Of a DNA stretch of 44,754 nucleotides, positions 9,382 through 21,469 are shown in pieces. The stretch's first letter is position 1. Each line of letters opens with the position of its first letter. A model generated the notes under the pieces. It did not search any database. It had not been told where the DNA came from and saw nothing but the letters and a program-made list of their open reading frames with translations. The stretch covers positions 1 to 44,754 of the forward strand of contig NZ_SPQC01000022.1 in the NCBI RefSeq assembly GCF_004569295.1, read 5' to 3'. The translations under genes and the position numbers were made by a program. Source of the stretch: Rothia nasimurium (lineage in GTDB: Bacteria; Actinomycetota; Actinomycetes; Actinomycetales; Micrococcaceae).

Positions 9382-9432
9382 GTACCGCCCCTGGTGGGGG
9401 AGCGGGTACGAACAGACATGTCTGTGGAAGGA
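9382..9432 (+). promoter_or_regulatory. Structured rpoB leader: hairpin plus 14-base palindrome abutting the ribosome binding site
   Basis: A stem closed by GTACC/GGTAC (9382-9386/9405-9409) with further inner pairing is followed by the perfect palindrome ACAGACATGTCTGT (9412-9425). The Shine-Dalgarno GGAAGGA (9426-9432) begins at the next base and the TTG start is seven bases further. This arrangement could regulate rpoB translation or bind a dimeric protein; function is inferred. Confidence 0.5.
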
Positions 9433-9439
9433 TCCAATC

Positions 9440-12400
9440 TTGGTCGCCTCGAGCACCTCTAATACTGAAGCCGCTAACGGCGTAGGTTCGCAGCGCCGAA
9501 TCTCATTCGCAAAAATTGCTGAGCCCCTGCAGGTTCCCAACCTGCTCGCGCTCCAGCTCGACAGCTTTGATCAGCTCGTCGGTAACGAACGCTGGGCAGC
9601 TAAAGCAGCTGTAGCAGCAGAAACCGGCGATACCTCCGTCAGCCAGACCTCAGGTCTTGCCGACATCTTCGAAGAAATCTCCCCGATCGAAGACTTCCAG
9701 GGCACCATGTCCCTGTCCTTCTCCGATCCCGAATTCGCCGACCCCAAGTACACCATGGAAGAGTGCAAGGATCGCGACGCGACCTACGCAGCTCCCCTGT
9801 ACGTTAAGGCCGAATTCATGAACAATAACACGGGCGAAATCAAGCAGCAGACCGTGTTCATGGGTGACTTCCCCCTGATGACCGAATCTGGCACCTTCGT
9901 GATTAACGGCTCCGAGCGCGTCGTTGTTTCCCAGCTGGTTCGTTCACCCGGCGCCTACTTCGAAAAGACCGCCGACCGCACCTCCGATAAGGACATCTAC
10001 ACCGCGAAGATTATCCCTTCCCGCGGTGCCTGGTTCGAACTCGAAATCGACAAGCGCGACCAGGTCGGCGTCCGTCTGGACCGCCGCCGCAAGCAGTCCG
10101 TCACCACCCTGCTCAAGGCCCTGGGCTGGAGCGAAGCCAAGATTCTGGCTGAATTCGGTGAATTCGACTCCATCCGCGCCACCCTCGAGAAGGACACCGT
10201 TCAGACTCGCGAAGAGGCCCTGCTTGATATCTACCGCAAGCTGCGCCCGGGCGAACCCCCCACGGTTGATGCTGCCCAGAACCTGCTGGACAACATGTAC
10301 TTCACCCCCCGCCGCTACGACCTGGCAAAGGTCGGCCGCTACAAGGTGAACCGCAAGCTGGGTATCGACACCCCCGTCAACGACCCCTCAGCTTCCGTGC
10401 TATCCCAGGACGACATCGCAGCGATGATCCGCTACCTGGTCACCCTGCACTCTGGTGGCACCAGCATCAAGGGCGTCCGCGACGGCCAGGAAGTCGACAT
10501 CCTCGTCGACGTTGACGACATCGACCACTTCGGCAACCGCCGCATCCGCGCCGTGGGCGAACTGATCGAAAACCAGATCCGCACCGGTCTGTCCCGTATG
10601 GAGCGCGTCGTCCGCGAGCGTATGACCACCCAGGACGTTGAGGCTATCACCCCTCAGACCCTGATCAACATCCGCCCGGTCGTTGCCTCCATCAAGGAAT
10701 TCTTCGGCACCTCCCAGCTCTCCCAGTTCATGGACCAGAACAACCCGCTGGCAGGTCTGACCCACAAGCGTCGCCTCTCCGCGCTGGGCCCCGGCGGTCT
10801 CTCCCGTGACCGTGCAGGCATGGAAGTGCGAGACGTGCACCCCTCCCACTACGGCCGTATGTGCCCCATCGAAACCCCTGAAGGCCCCAACATCGGTCTG
10901 ATCGGCTCGCTGGCAACCTACGCCCGCATCAACCCCTTCGGTTTCATCGAGACCCCCTACCGTATCGTCAAGAACGGCAAGGTCACCGACGAGGTCAAGT
11001 ACCTCACCGCCGATGACGAAAAGGGCAACACCATCGCTCAGGCCAATGCACCCCTGAACGCAGACATGACCTTCGCTGAAGAGCAGGTTCTCTGCCGTGC
11101 AGGTGACGGCTCAGGCGAAGCAGTGCTGGTAGACGCCGGTGAAATTGAGTTCATGGATGTCTCCCCCCGCCAGATGGTGTCTGTGGCAACCGCCCTGATT
11201 CCCTACCTGGAACACGACGACGCTAACCGAGCACTGATGGGTGCTAACATGCAGCGTCAGGCTGTGCCCCTGCTCGAATCAGAGGCACCTGTCGTTGGTA
11301 CCGGTATGGAACGCTACGCGGCTCTTGATTCCGGTGACTCCGTTGTCGCTAAGAAGGCCGGTGTGGTCTCCGAGGTCTCCGCTGACCTGGTTGTCGTCCG
11401 CAACGACGATGGCACCACCACCTCCTACCCCATCCTCAAGTTCCAGCGTTCCAACCCCGGTAACTGCTACAACCACCGTGTTGTTGTTAAGGTGGGCGAC
11501 CGCGTTGAAGAGCGCAGCCTGATTGCTGACGGCCCCTCAACCGACAAGGGTGAACTGGCACTCGGTAAGAACCTGCTCGTGGCCTACATGTCATGGGAAG
11601 GCTTCAACTTCGAGGACGGCATCATCCTGTCCCAGCGCATGATCTCTGACGATGTGCTCACCTCAATCCACATTGAAGAGCACGAAATCGATGCCCGCGA
11701 CACCAAGCTGGGTGCCGAAGAGATCACCCGCGACATCCCCAACGTCTCCGAAGAGGTGCTCTCAGCCCTCGACGAGCGCGGCATCATCCACATCGGTGCC
11801 GAGGTTGAGGCCGGCGATATCCTGGTCGGTAAGGTCACCCCCAAGGGTGAAACCGAACTGACCCCCGAAGAGCGCCTGCTGCGCGCCATCTTCGGTGAGA
11901 AGTCCCGCGAAGTCCGTGACACCTCACTCAAGGTTCCCCACGGTGAGTCCGGTACCGTTATCGGCGTCCGTATCTTCGACCGCGAAAACGACGACGAAGA
12001 CCTGCCCAGCGGCGTCAACCAGCTGGTCCGCGTCTACGTTGCCCAGAAGCGCAAGATCACCGTCGGCGATAAGCTGGCAGGCCGCCACGGTAACAAGGGT
12101 GTTATTACCAAGATCCTCCCCATCGAGGACATGCCCTTCATGGAAGACGGCACCCCCGTCGACATCATCCTCAACCCGCTGGGCGTTCCCGGTCGTATGA
12201 ACATCGGTCAGGTACTCGAAGTTCACACCGGCTGGCTGGCCAAGCAGGGCTGGAAGATCGAAGGCAACCCCGCCTGGCTCGACAAGCTCCACAACTTCCC
12301 CAAGGAAACCGGCCCCACCAACGTCGCAACCCCCGTGTTCGACGGTGCCGGTGAAGAGGAACTGTTCGAGCTGCTGGACCACGCTAACCCCAACCGCGAC

Positions 12401-12940
12401 GGCGACCGCCTGATCAACCGCTCAGGTAAGGCCCGCCTGCTCGATGGCCGCTCCGGCGAGCCCTTCCCCGAGCCGGTATCCGTTGGCTACCAGTACATCC
12501 TGAAGCTGCACCACCTTGTCGACGACAAGATTCACGCACGCTCCACTGGCCCCTACTCCATGATTACCCAGCAGCCCCTGGGCGGTAAGGCCCAGTTTGG
12601 TGGCCAGCGCTTCGGTGAAATGGAAGTGTGGGCACTGGAAGCATACGGTGCCGCCTACACCCTGCAGGAAATCCTGACCGTCAAGTCTGACGACGTTCAC
12701 GGCCGCGTGAAGGTCTACGAAGCCATCGTTAAGGGCGAGAACATCCCCGAACCCGGTGTGCCCGAGTCCTTCAAGGTCTTGATCAAGGAAATGCAGTCCC
12801 TCTGCCTGAACGTTGAGGTTCTCTCAACCGACGGTAAGACCATCGAAATGCGCGATGTAGAAGACGAAGGCTTCCGAGCAGCAGATGACTTGGGCATTGA
12901 CCTGTCCCACGCAGAGCCCAGCTCTGTCGAAGAGGTCTAA
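9440..12940 (+). CDS. rpoB: RNA polymerase beta subunit
   Basis: This 1166-residue catalytic-core subunit pairs with beta prime to form the active cleft. The TTG start at 9440 is chosen because GGAAGGA lies seven bases upstream and the product (VASSTSN, then [13 protein letters not shown]) matches my recollection of Micrococcaceae RpoB; the frame extends to a GTG at 9380, but that would run through the leader hairpin. The rifampicin region reads [13 protein letters not shown], then [13 protein letters not shown], with the usual susceptible Asp, His and Ser residues present, so no classic resistance change is seen. rpoC follows after a 57-base gap. The usual rplJ-rplL partners are not immediately upstream. 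Confidence 0.98.
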   Translation: MVASSTSNTEAANGVGSQRRISFAKIAEPLQVPNLLALQLDSFDQLVGNERWAAKAAVAAETGDTSVSQTSGLADIFEEISPIEDFQGTMSLSFSDPEFADPKYTMEECKDRDATYAAPLYVKAEFMNNNTGEIKQQTVFMGDFPLMTESGTFVINGSERVVVSQLVRSPGAYFEKTADRTSDKDIYTAKIIPSRGAWFELEIDKRDQVGVRLDRRRKQSVTTLLKALGWSEAKILAEFGEFDSIRATLEKDTVQTREEALLDIYRKLRPGEPPTVDAAQNLLDNMYFTPRRYDLAKVGRYKVNRKLGIDTPVNDPSASVLSQDDIAAMIRYLVTLHSGGTSIKGVRDGQEVDILVDVDDIDHFGNRRIRAVGELIENQIRTGLSRMERVVRERMTTQDVEAITPQTLINIRPVVASIKEFFGTSQLSQFMDQNNPLAGLTHKRRLSALGPGGLSRDRAGMEVRDVHPSHYGRMCPIETPEGPNIGLIGSLATYARINPFGFIETPYRIVKNGKVTDEVKYLTADDEKGNTIAQANAPLNADMTFAEEQVLCRAGDGSGEAVLVDAGEIEFMDVSPRQMVSVATALIPYLEHDDANRALMGANMQRQAVPLLESEAPVVGTGMERYAALDSGDSVVAKKAGVVSEVSADLVVVRNDDGTTTSYPILKFQRSNPGNCYNHRVVVKVGDRVEERSLIADGPSTDKGELALGKNLLVAYMSWEGFNFEDGIILSQRMISDDVLTSIHIEEHEIDARDTKLGAEEITRDIPNVSEEVLSALDERGIIHIGAEVEAGDILVGKVTPKGETELTPEERLLRAIFGEKSREVRDTSLKVPHGESGTVIGVRIFDRENDDEDLPSGVNQLVRVYVAQKRKITVGDKLAGRHGNKGVITKILPIEDMPFMEDGTPVDIILNPLGVPGRMNIGQVLEVHTGWLAKQGWKIEGNPAWLDKLHNFPKETGPTNVATPVFDGAGEEELFELLDHANPNRDGDRLINRSGKARLLDGRSGEPFPEPVSVGYQYILKLHHLVDDKIHARSTGPYSMITQQPLGGKAQFGGQRFGEMEVWALEAYGAAYTLQEILTVKSDDVHGRVKVYEAIVKGENIPEPGVPESFKVLIKEMQSLCLNVEVLSTDGKTIEMRDVEDEGFRAADDLGIDLSHAEPSSVEEV

Positions 12941-12997
12941 GACCCTCCCATCTGTTCGAACAAGACTTCAAAACACTAGGAAAGAGATAAGGACCAA

Positions 12998-16888
<3,891 letters not shown>

Positions 16889-16915
16889 ACCGGCTGCCAT
16901 TTTCCTGGCATAGGT

Positions 16916-16950
16916 AAGGCCCTTCCCCGCGTATCTGCGGGGAGGGCCTT
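16916..16950 (+). terminator. rpoBC terminator, possibly bidirectional
   Basis: A GC-rich stem (16916-16930 with 16937-16950, one bulge, 6-base loop) follows the rpoC stop. A smaller TGCCA/TGGCA hairpin lies just before it (16895-16910). The convergent dehydrogenase gene ends at 16986, so the same structure may stop both transcripts. Confidence 0.8.
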
Positions 16951-16985
16951 CCTCGTATGTGGGTTCCGGACCTGCGCCGGGTTGC

Positions 16986-17891
16986 TTAGGTGAGCTGGTT
17001 TCCCTGGGCTTCGAGAAGCTGTTCGAAGTGGGTCAGGAGTTCTGCCCGATTGGGGCTGAGACCGGTGATGAGCTCGAAGGCGTCGGATGCCTGGCCGACT
17101 GCCATGAGCCCGCCGGGAAGTACCCGGCAGCCTATAGAACGAGCCTTCTGTATGAGCGGGGTGTTTTGGGGCAGGTAGATGACGTCAAAGACCCAGAGGC
17201 TCGAATGGAGATAGTCCAGGGGCAGGGGAGTGCCGGGGTGGTGGTGCATGCCGATGGGAGTGGCGTTGACTAGGCCTGTTGAGGCGGCAAGGGCTTCGGC
17301 AAGTTCTGCTTCGGTGACGGCGCGGACGGTCGCACCCGGGTAGAGTGCGGCCAGCTTCTGGGCTTTAGCGGAGGACCTCTCAATATCGACATCAAATAGA
17401 TTGAGCGTTCTAGTTCCTAAGTTCAGTAGGGCATCTGCAGCGGCGGAGCCCGCTCCACCGACACCCAGCTGGGTGACGGTTGCCAGGTCCTCAGGGGCCG
17501 GGGCCAGCCCCTGGGCTAGGGCAGAAGCAAAGCCACTCACGTCGGTGTTGTGCCCGATGAGCTTACCTTCCCGCGCTACCACCGTATTGACAGCCCCCAG
17601 CCGGGCTGCGGCGTCCGACACCTCATCGAGGTGCTCCAGAACAGCCTGCTTGTAGGGGAAGGTGATATTGAAAGCGTTGAAACCAAAGTCAAACCCCCAG
17701 TGCAGTAGATCTCCCACGGGCAGTACACCGGCTGCTCGTGCCCCGGGGCCCAGAGCATCAAGATCAACGGGGCGGTAGAGATAGCGCACACCTGCCCGGT
17801 CTGCTGCGAACTCGTGTAGGGGCGGAGTAAGAGAGGCCGTGATACCGCTACCTAGTAGGCCGACCAGGTAAGACTCGTTGGGGGTGCTCAC
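16986..17891 (-). CDS. aroE: Shikimate/quinate dehydrogenase (AroE family)
   Basis: This 301-residue NAD(P)-dependent enzyme interconverts 3-dehydroshikimate and shikimate. The substrate site shows GSGITASLTPPLHE, then FNITFPYKQ with the catalytic lysine, and GHNTDVSGF with the catalytic aspartate; the nucleotide loop is GVGGAGSAAADALL. The SLTPxxHE and NITFPYKQ forms resemble the actinobacterial quinate/shikimate dehydrogenase branch (QsuD-like) rather than classic AroE, so it may serve quinate catabolism. GTG at 17891 is chosen: AAGGACA lies upstream and the product starts STPNESYLVGLLGSG; an in-frame extension to 17996 adds 35 residues unlike the family. It converges on rpoC. Confidence 0.87.
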   Translation of the reverse strand: MSTPNESYLVGLLGSGITASLTPPLHEFAADRAGVRYLYRPVDLDALGPGARAAGVLPVGDLLHWGFDFGFNAFNITFPYKQAVLEHLDEVSDAAARLGAVNTVVAREGKLIGHNTDVSGFASALAQGLAPAPEDLATVTQLGVGGAGSAAADALLNLGTRTLNLFDVDIERSSAKAQKLAALYPGATVRAVTEAELAEALAASTGLVNATPIGMHHHPGTPLPLDYLHSSLWVFDVIYLPQNTPLIQKARSIGCRVLPGGLMAVGQASDAFELITGLSPNRAELLTHFEQLLEAQGNQLT

Positions 17892-18045
17892 TCGTGCTGT
17901 CCTTTTCGTGGGGTTAAAGTTCTTCCGTTCTACCACGAATCGCGGGGCAAGCCCAGCTAGCTGGAAGAGGCCCCGGTCGGTAGGCTTAGGGGGCACACAC
18001 GGGCGGGCTCCACCTGCCTATCTTTTCGCATATCTTGAGGGTTGA

Positions 18046-18189
18046 ATGAAACTATCACGACATGTAGGGGTCAAGCTCGGCGTCTTTGGGGCTGCCCTAT
18101 CGCTAGCTGCCGGGGCCTAGCTGATTCCGTCCCAGGCCGACGTTGAACTGACACCGGCGGGCGTCAACGCCCAGAGCCTGGCCCAGCTG
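18046..18189 (+). other. Signal-peptide region of the ceramidase gene, interrupted by an in-frame TAG
   Basis: ATG 18046 has a good ribosome binding site (GAGGG, 18037-18041) and opens a classical signal peptide: MKLSRHVGVKLGVFGAALS followed by LAAGA. Codon 25 is TAG (18118-18120). Past it the same frame continues as LIPSQADVELTPAG, with a plausible SQA cleavage site, and runs without any further stop into the ceramidase. One base change would restore a full secreted protein. Read as a nonsense mutation, a sequencing error or, less likely, programmed read-through. Confidence 0.8.
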
Positions 18190-20136
18190 GTGAACTCCAC
18201 CCAGCCCACCGCTGCTAACCCCTATCTGGTCGGGGCGGGCGTTGCTGATATTACCGGTGAGGTCGCCGAGGTGGCCTTCGTGGGCTACGGTACCGATACC
18301 CAGAGGGGCTCGGGTATTCATACCCGCCAGTACGCCCGCGCCTTCGTGGTCATTGACCCTGCTAGCGGCTCCCGCAACCTAATTGTGGTACTCGATGCTC
18401 TAAGCGCCTGGAACAGCATTCGCGCTGAACTAGTGAACCGTATTCAGGCTGAGCTCGGCCCAGAGTTCACCGAAGCGAACATTATGATTACAGCCTCCCA
18501 CAGCCACGCCACCCCCGGCGGCGTGAGCAAGGACGTGCTCTACAACCTGGCAACCCTGGGCTTCAACGAACCTACCTTCAACAACCAGGTCAACGGGTCT
18601 ATGCAGGCTATCCGCGAGGCCCTGGCCGACCTGGCCCCCGGCAACGTGACGGTCTCCAGCAGCCAGCTCACCGGTGTTGGCGTCAACCGCTCGGCGGTAG
18701 CCCTGGAGCAAGACCCCGCTAACCTCACCGACGAACTCATCAACGGGGTTGACCCCACCAGTACCACCTTCCGTTTTGAGCACGACGGGGTGACCCGCGC
18801 CGTCCTGAACTGGTTCGCCATTCACCCCACTTCTCTGACCAACCAGAATACCCTGGTCTCCTCAGATAACAAGGGCTATGCCCAGTACCTGCTCGAAACC
18901 GTAGACCACGGGGTCAATCTGAACACGGGGGCTGAAGATGACGCTTTCATCGCGGCCTTTGCTAACAGCAACACCGGTGACGTCTCGCCCAACACCATGC
19001 TGCAGCCGGGCATGGGCCCCACCAACGACATGTTCACCAACCTTGAGATTCAGGGAACCAAGCAGGTGGACGCCGTCCGCACCCAGCTGGCAAGCGCGGG
19101 TACCCCGGTGGGGCAGGGCCTGGACTCCCGCATCACCTATGTGGACTTCTCCAAAGTGCAGGTGGACGCCCGGTGGACGGGCACCGGCTACGCGGGCTCT
19201 ACCTGTAACGCTTCGTTGGGTGCCCCCTTTGCCGCCGGTAGTGTGGAGGACGGCCCCGGCGCAGCCGGCTTCAATGAGGGGGCTAACGCCAATAAGGTCT
19301 GGAGCGACTTCAACTGGCTGGCCTACAGCTCATTTGCCAGCCTGAGTGCCTGCCAGTACCCCAAGGCCAACCTGCTGGCCGTCCACGAGAAGGTGCAGCA
19401 GAAGTTGCCGGTGCAGGTCATGCGCTTCGGTAACTACTACCTGCTGGGTATGCCCGGTGAGCACAACGGCGCGGTCGGCGTGCAGTACCGCCAGGATATG
19501 GCCGCCCTGCTGGGCGTTGACGAGTCGCAGATTATCGTGCAGGGCTACACCAACGCCTACAGTCACTATGTGACGACCCCGCAGGAATACGTTTCGCAGC
19601 AGTACGAGGGCGGGGCCACCGTCTTCGGTATCAATACCATGGGGGCCTTCCGCCAGACCCTCAACACCGTTGCGACCTCCCTGCGAGATGGCACCGAGCT
19701 GCCCCTGGGCGATAAGCCCACCGTGCGCACCCCCATGAAGAGCGCTGTGGGCAAGGTCTGGTACGACCTGCCCGGCGCTGGCCACTACTACGGTAAGGTG
19801 CTCACCCAGCCTGCCAATACAGCCAGGGGTGCAACCGTCAGCGCCGTCTTTGTGGGTGCCCACCCCAACAATGACCAGCAGCTCAATTCCAGCTACCTTG
19901 AAGTTCAGCGTCTAGAGGGTAACCAGTGGGTGACCGTCGCCGGCGATAACGACCCAGCCACCCGCTTCCATTGGAAGCGTCACCTGGCGGCCCAGTCCCG
20001 CGTAACCATCGAATGGCAGATCCCTGCCGATGCGTTTCCCGGCACCTACCGGATTCTCTACCACGGGGATTCCAAGAACGGGGTCGGCACCATCACCCCC
20101 TTCACCGGAGCAACCCAGAACTTCACCGTCAGCTAG
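18190..20136 (+). CDS. Neutral/alkaline ceramidase, lacking an intact signal peptide (possible pseudogene)
   Basis: This family splits ceramide into sphingosine and fatty acid and is normally secreted. The body is complete: GYGTDTQRGSGIHTRQYARA, zinc ligands in TASHSHATPGG (His104, His106), WFAIHPTSL, and the nucleophile in NTGDVSPN (Ser266; Pseudomonas enzyme Ser274). A beta-rich C-terminal domain (HPNNDQQLNSSYLEVQRL onward) is present. GTG 18190 is only the first in-frame start after the amber codon; it has no clear Shine-Dalgarno, so the native start is probably ATG 18046. As it stands the enzyme is either cytoplasmic and poorly made, or not made. It is monocistronic, divergent from the dehydrogenase gene and followed by terminators. 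For a mucosal commensal it would act on host sphingolipids, by inference. Confidence 0.85.
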   Translation: MNSTQPTAANPYLVGAGVADITGEVAEVAFVGYGTDTQRGSGIHTRQYARAFVVIDPASGSRNLIVVLDALSAWNSIRAELVNRIQAELGPEFTEANIMITASHSHATPGGVSKDVLYNLATLGFNEPTFNNQVNGSMQAIREALADLAPGNVTVSSSQLTGVGVNRSAVALEQDPANLTDELINGVDPTSTTFRFEHDGVTRAVLNWFAIHPTSLTNQNTLVSSDNKGYAQYLLETVDHGVNLNTGAEDDAFIAAFANSNTGDVSPNTMLQPGMGPTNDMFTNLEIQGTKQVDAVRTQLASAGTPVGQGLDSRITYVDFSKVQVDARWTGTGYAGSTCNASLGAPFAAGSVEDGPGAAGFNEGANANKVWSDFNWLAYSSFASLSACQYPKANLLAVHEKVQQKLPVQVMRFGNYYLLGMPGEHNGAVGVQYRQDMAALLGVDESQIIVQGYTNAYSHYVTTPQEYVSQQYEGGATVFGINTMGAFRQTLNTVATSLRDGTELPLGDKPTVRTPMKSAVGKVWYDLPGAGHYYGKVLTQPANTARGATVSAVFVGAHPNNDQQLNSSYLEVQRLEGNQWVTVAGDNDPATRFHWKRHLAAQSRVTIEWQIPADAFPGTYRILYHGDSKNGVGTITPFTGATQNFTVS

Positions 20137-20152
20137 GCGGGCAGGTTCCTTC

Positions 20153-20184
20153 AGGACGCGGAGGCCGGCGTCCTTGCTCTTTTT
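20153..20184 (+). terminator. Ceramidase terminator
   Basis: Seven-base arms AGGACGC (20153-20159) and GCGTCCT (20168-20174) with an 8-base loop, then a T-rich tail ending in five T. A classic intrinsic terminator. Confidence 0.85.
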
Positions 20185-20219
20185 AAAGCCTTAAGTGCCT
20201 GACATCACCCCGATTAAAG

Positions 20220-20267
20220 GGCTTAAAGCTGCCCCCAGAGCACACAGGGGGTAGATTAAGCCTTTCT
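20220..20267 (+). terminator. Second stem-loop after the ceramidase
   Basis: GGCTTAA (20220-20226) pairs with TTAAGCC (20256-20262), enclosing CCCCC/GGGGG (20232-20236/20247-20251), and is followed by TTTCT. It looks like a back-up terminator isolating the str operon from upstream transcription. Confidence 0.55.
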
Positions 20268-20349
20268 AACCAGCTAGAGTAGTACCTGGAGTACTTAGCA
20301 GTAGTATCTATTGCCCGCACAGACACGTTCTGAGCAGTACATAAGAACC

Positions 20350-20434
20350 AATGGCAGAATGGACACCGTCCTTTGGCCTTGTTCGCCCGGGCCCCGGCCC
20401 GAACAGCGATCTTGAGGCCTAAATGCCATTTTTT
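20350..20434 (+). ncRNA. Putative structured RNA or attenuator upstream of rpsL
   Basis: Nested pairing is visible: AATGGCA (20350-20356) with TGCCATT (20424-20430) closes a junction holding a small hairpin GGAC-ACC-GTCC (20361-20371) and a long arm built from GGCCT/AGGCC (20375-20379/20415-20419), TGTTCG/CGAACA (20380-20385/20400-20405) and CCGG/CCGG. Six T follow (20429-20434). It lies about 116 bases before rpsL in a 414-base gap with no gene. It could be a terminated small RNA or a leader attenuator of the str operon. I do not recognise the family. Confidence 0.45.
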
Positions 20435-20550
20435 GTTGTGTCTGGGCTCCTGCTAAGTCATAAAGATTTTCTTTTGCGCTTATCCCAAGTGACAGAAGGC
20501 AAGTAAACCGGTAGCCCCTAACGGGGCCGCCGATACCAAACGGAGAACAA

Positions 20551-20925
20551 GTGCCTACAATTCAGCAGTTGGTCCGTAAGGGCCGTGCACCCAAGGTCGT
20601 AAAGACCAAGGCGCCCGCACTTAAGGGCAACCCCATGAAGCGTGGCGTATGCACCCGTGTATACACCACCACCCCGAAGAAGCCGAACTCAGCACTGCGT
20701 AAGGTCGCACGTGTTAAGCTCAACGGCGGCGTCGAGGTTACCGCATACATCCCCGGTGAGGGCCACAACCTTCAGGAACACTCCATCGTGCTCGTTCGCG
20801 GCGGTCGTGTGAAGGACCTCCCCGGTGTTCGTTACAAGATTGTACGTGGCGCACTGGATACCCAGGGCGTTAAGGGCCGCGGTCAGGCTCGTTCACGCTA
20901 CGGCGCAAAGAAGGAGAAGAAGTAA
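20551..20925 (+). CDS. rpsL: 30S ribosomal protein S12
   Basis: This 124-residue decoding-centre protein contains [17 protein letters not shown] and [13 protein letters not shown]. Lys43 and Lys88, the common sites of streptomycin-resistance substitutions, are both lysine, so the sensitive form is expected. The GTG start at 20551 follows GGAGAACAA. The stop and the rpsG start share one base (TAATG), giving tight translational coupling. First gene of the str operon. Confidence 0.98.
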   Translation: MPTIQQLVRKGRAPKVVKTKAPALKGNPMKRGVCTRVYTTTPKKPNSALRKVARVKLNGGVEVTAYIPGEGHNLQEHSIVLVRGGRVKDLPGVRYKIVRGALDTQGVKGRGQARSRYGAKKEKK

Positions 20926-21395
20926 TGCCTCGTAAGGGTCCCGCTCCTAAGCGTCCCCTCGTAAACGATCCTGTTTACGGCTCACCGCTGGTTACCCAGC
21001 TCATCAACAAGGTTCTGCTGGATGGCAAGAAGTCAACCGCTGAGCGCATCGTCTACGGTGCACTCGAAGGCGTTGCTCAGAAGACCGGTGCAGACCCCGT
21101 AGTAACCCTCAAGAAGGCAATGGACAACGTCAAGCCTTCACTCGAGGTTCGCTCACGCCGCGTCGGCGGCGCGACCTACCAGGTCCCCGTCGAGGTTCGT
21201 GCAGGCCGCGCAACCGCTCTGGCTCTGCGCTGGCTCGTTGGCTTCTCAAAGCTCCGCCGCGAGAAGACCATGACCGAGCGTCTCATGAACGAGATTCTGG
21301 ATGCGTCCAACGGTCTTGGTGCCGCTGTGAAGCGTCGCGAAGACACTCACAAGATGGCCGAGTCCAACAAGGCCTTCGCACACTACCGCTGGTAA
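20925..21395 (+). CDS. rpsG: 30S ribosomal protein S7
   Basis: This 156-residue protein nucleates the 30S head around the 3' domain of 16S rRNA. The start [20 protein letters not shown], the [14 protein letters not shown]-like stretch and the end [12 protein letters not shown] are typical of the actinobacterial form. It overlaps rpsL by one base. In E. coli S7 represses the str operon; whether that holds here is unknown, but an intergenic hairpin follows before fusA. Confidence 0.98.
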   Translation: MPRKGPAPKRPLVNDPVYGSPLVTQLINKVLLDGKKSTAERIVYGALEGVAQKTGADPVVTLKKAMDNVKPSLEVRSRRVGGATYQVPVEVRAGRATALALRWLVGFSKLRREKTMTERLMNEILDASNGLGAAVKRREDTHKMAESNKAFAHYRW

Positions 21396-21404
21396 TTTCT
21401 TCGT

Positions 21405-21441
21405 AGCCTGCCGTTATTACACAAGTACATAGCGGCAGGCT
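21405..21441 (+). terminator. Hairpin between rpsG and fusA
   Basis: Perfect 9-base arms (21405-21413 and 21433-21441) with a 19-base loop, followed by TTCGG and the fusA ribosome binding site. It sits inside the str operon, so it is more likely a partial attenuator or processing/stability element than a full stop. Confidence 0.55.
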
Positions 21442-21469
21442 TTCGGAGTTTCTCACAAGGGAGAACAAA

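Noticed and set aside
10687-10850. Possible rifampicin-resistance changes in rpoB
   Set aside because: The key Asp, His and Ser residues of the resistance region are all of the susceptible type.
12951-12966. TGTTCGAACA palindrome between rpoB and rpoC as a LexA box
   Set aside because: Half-sites are in the opposite order to the actinobacterial SOS box (CGAAC-N4-GTTCG), and SOS control of rpoC is not expected.
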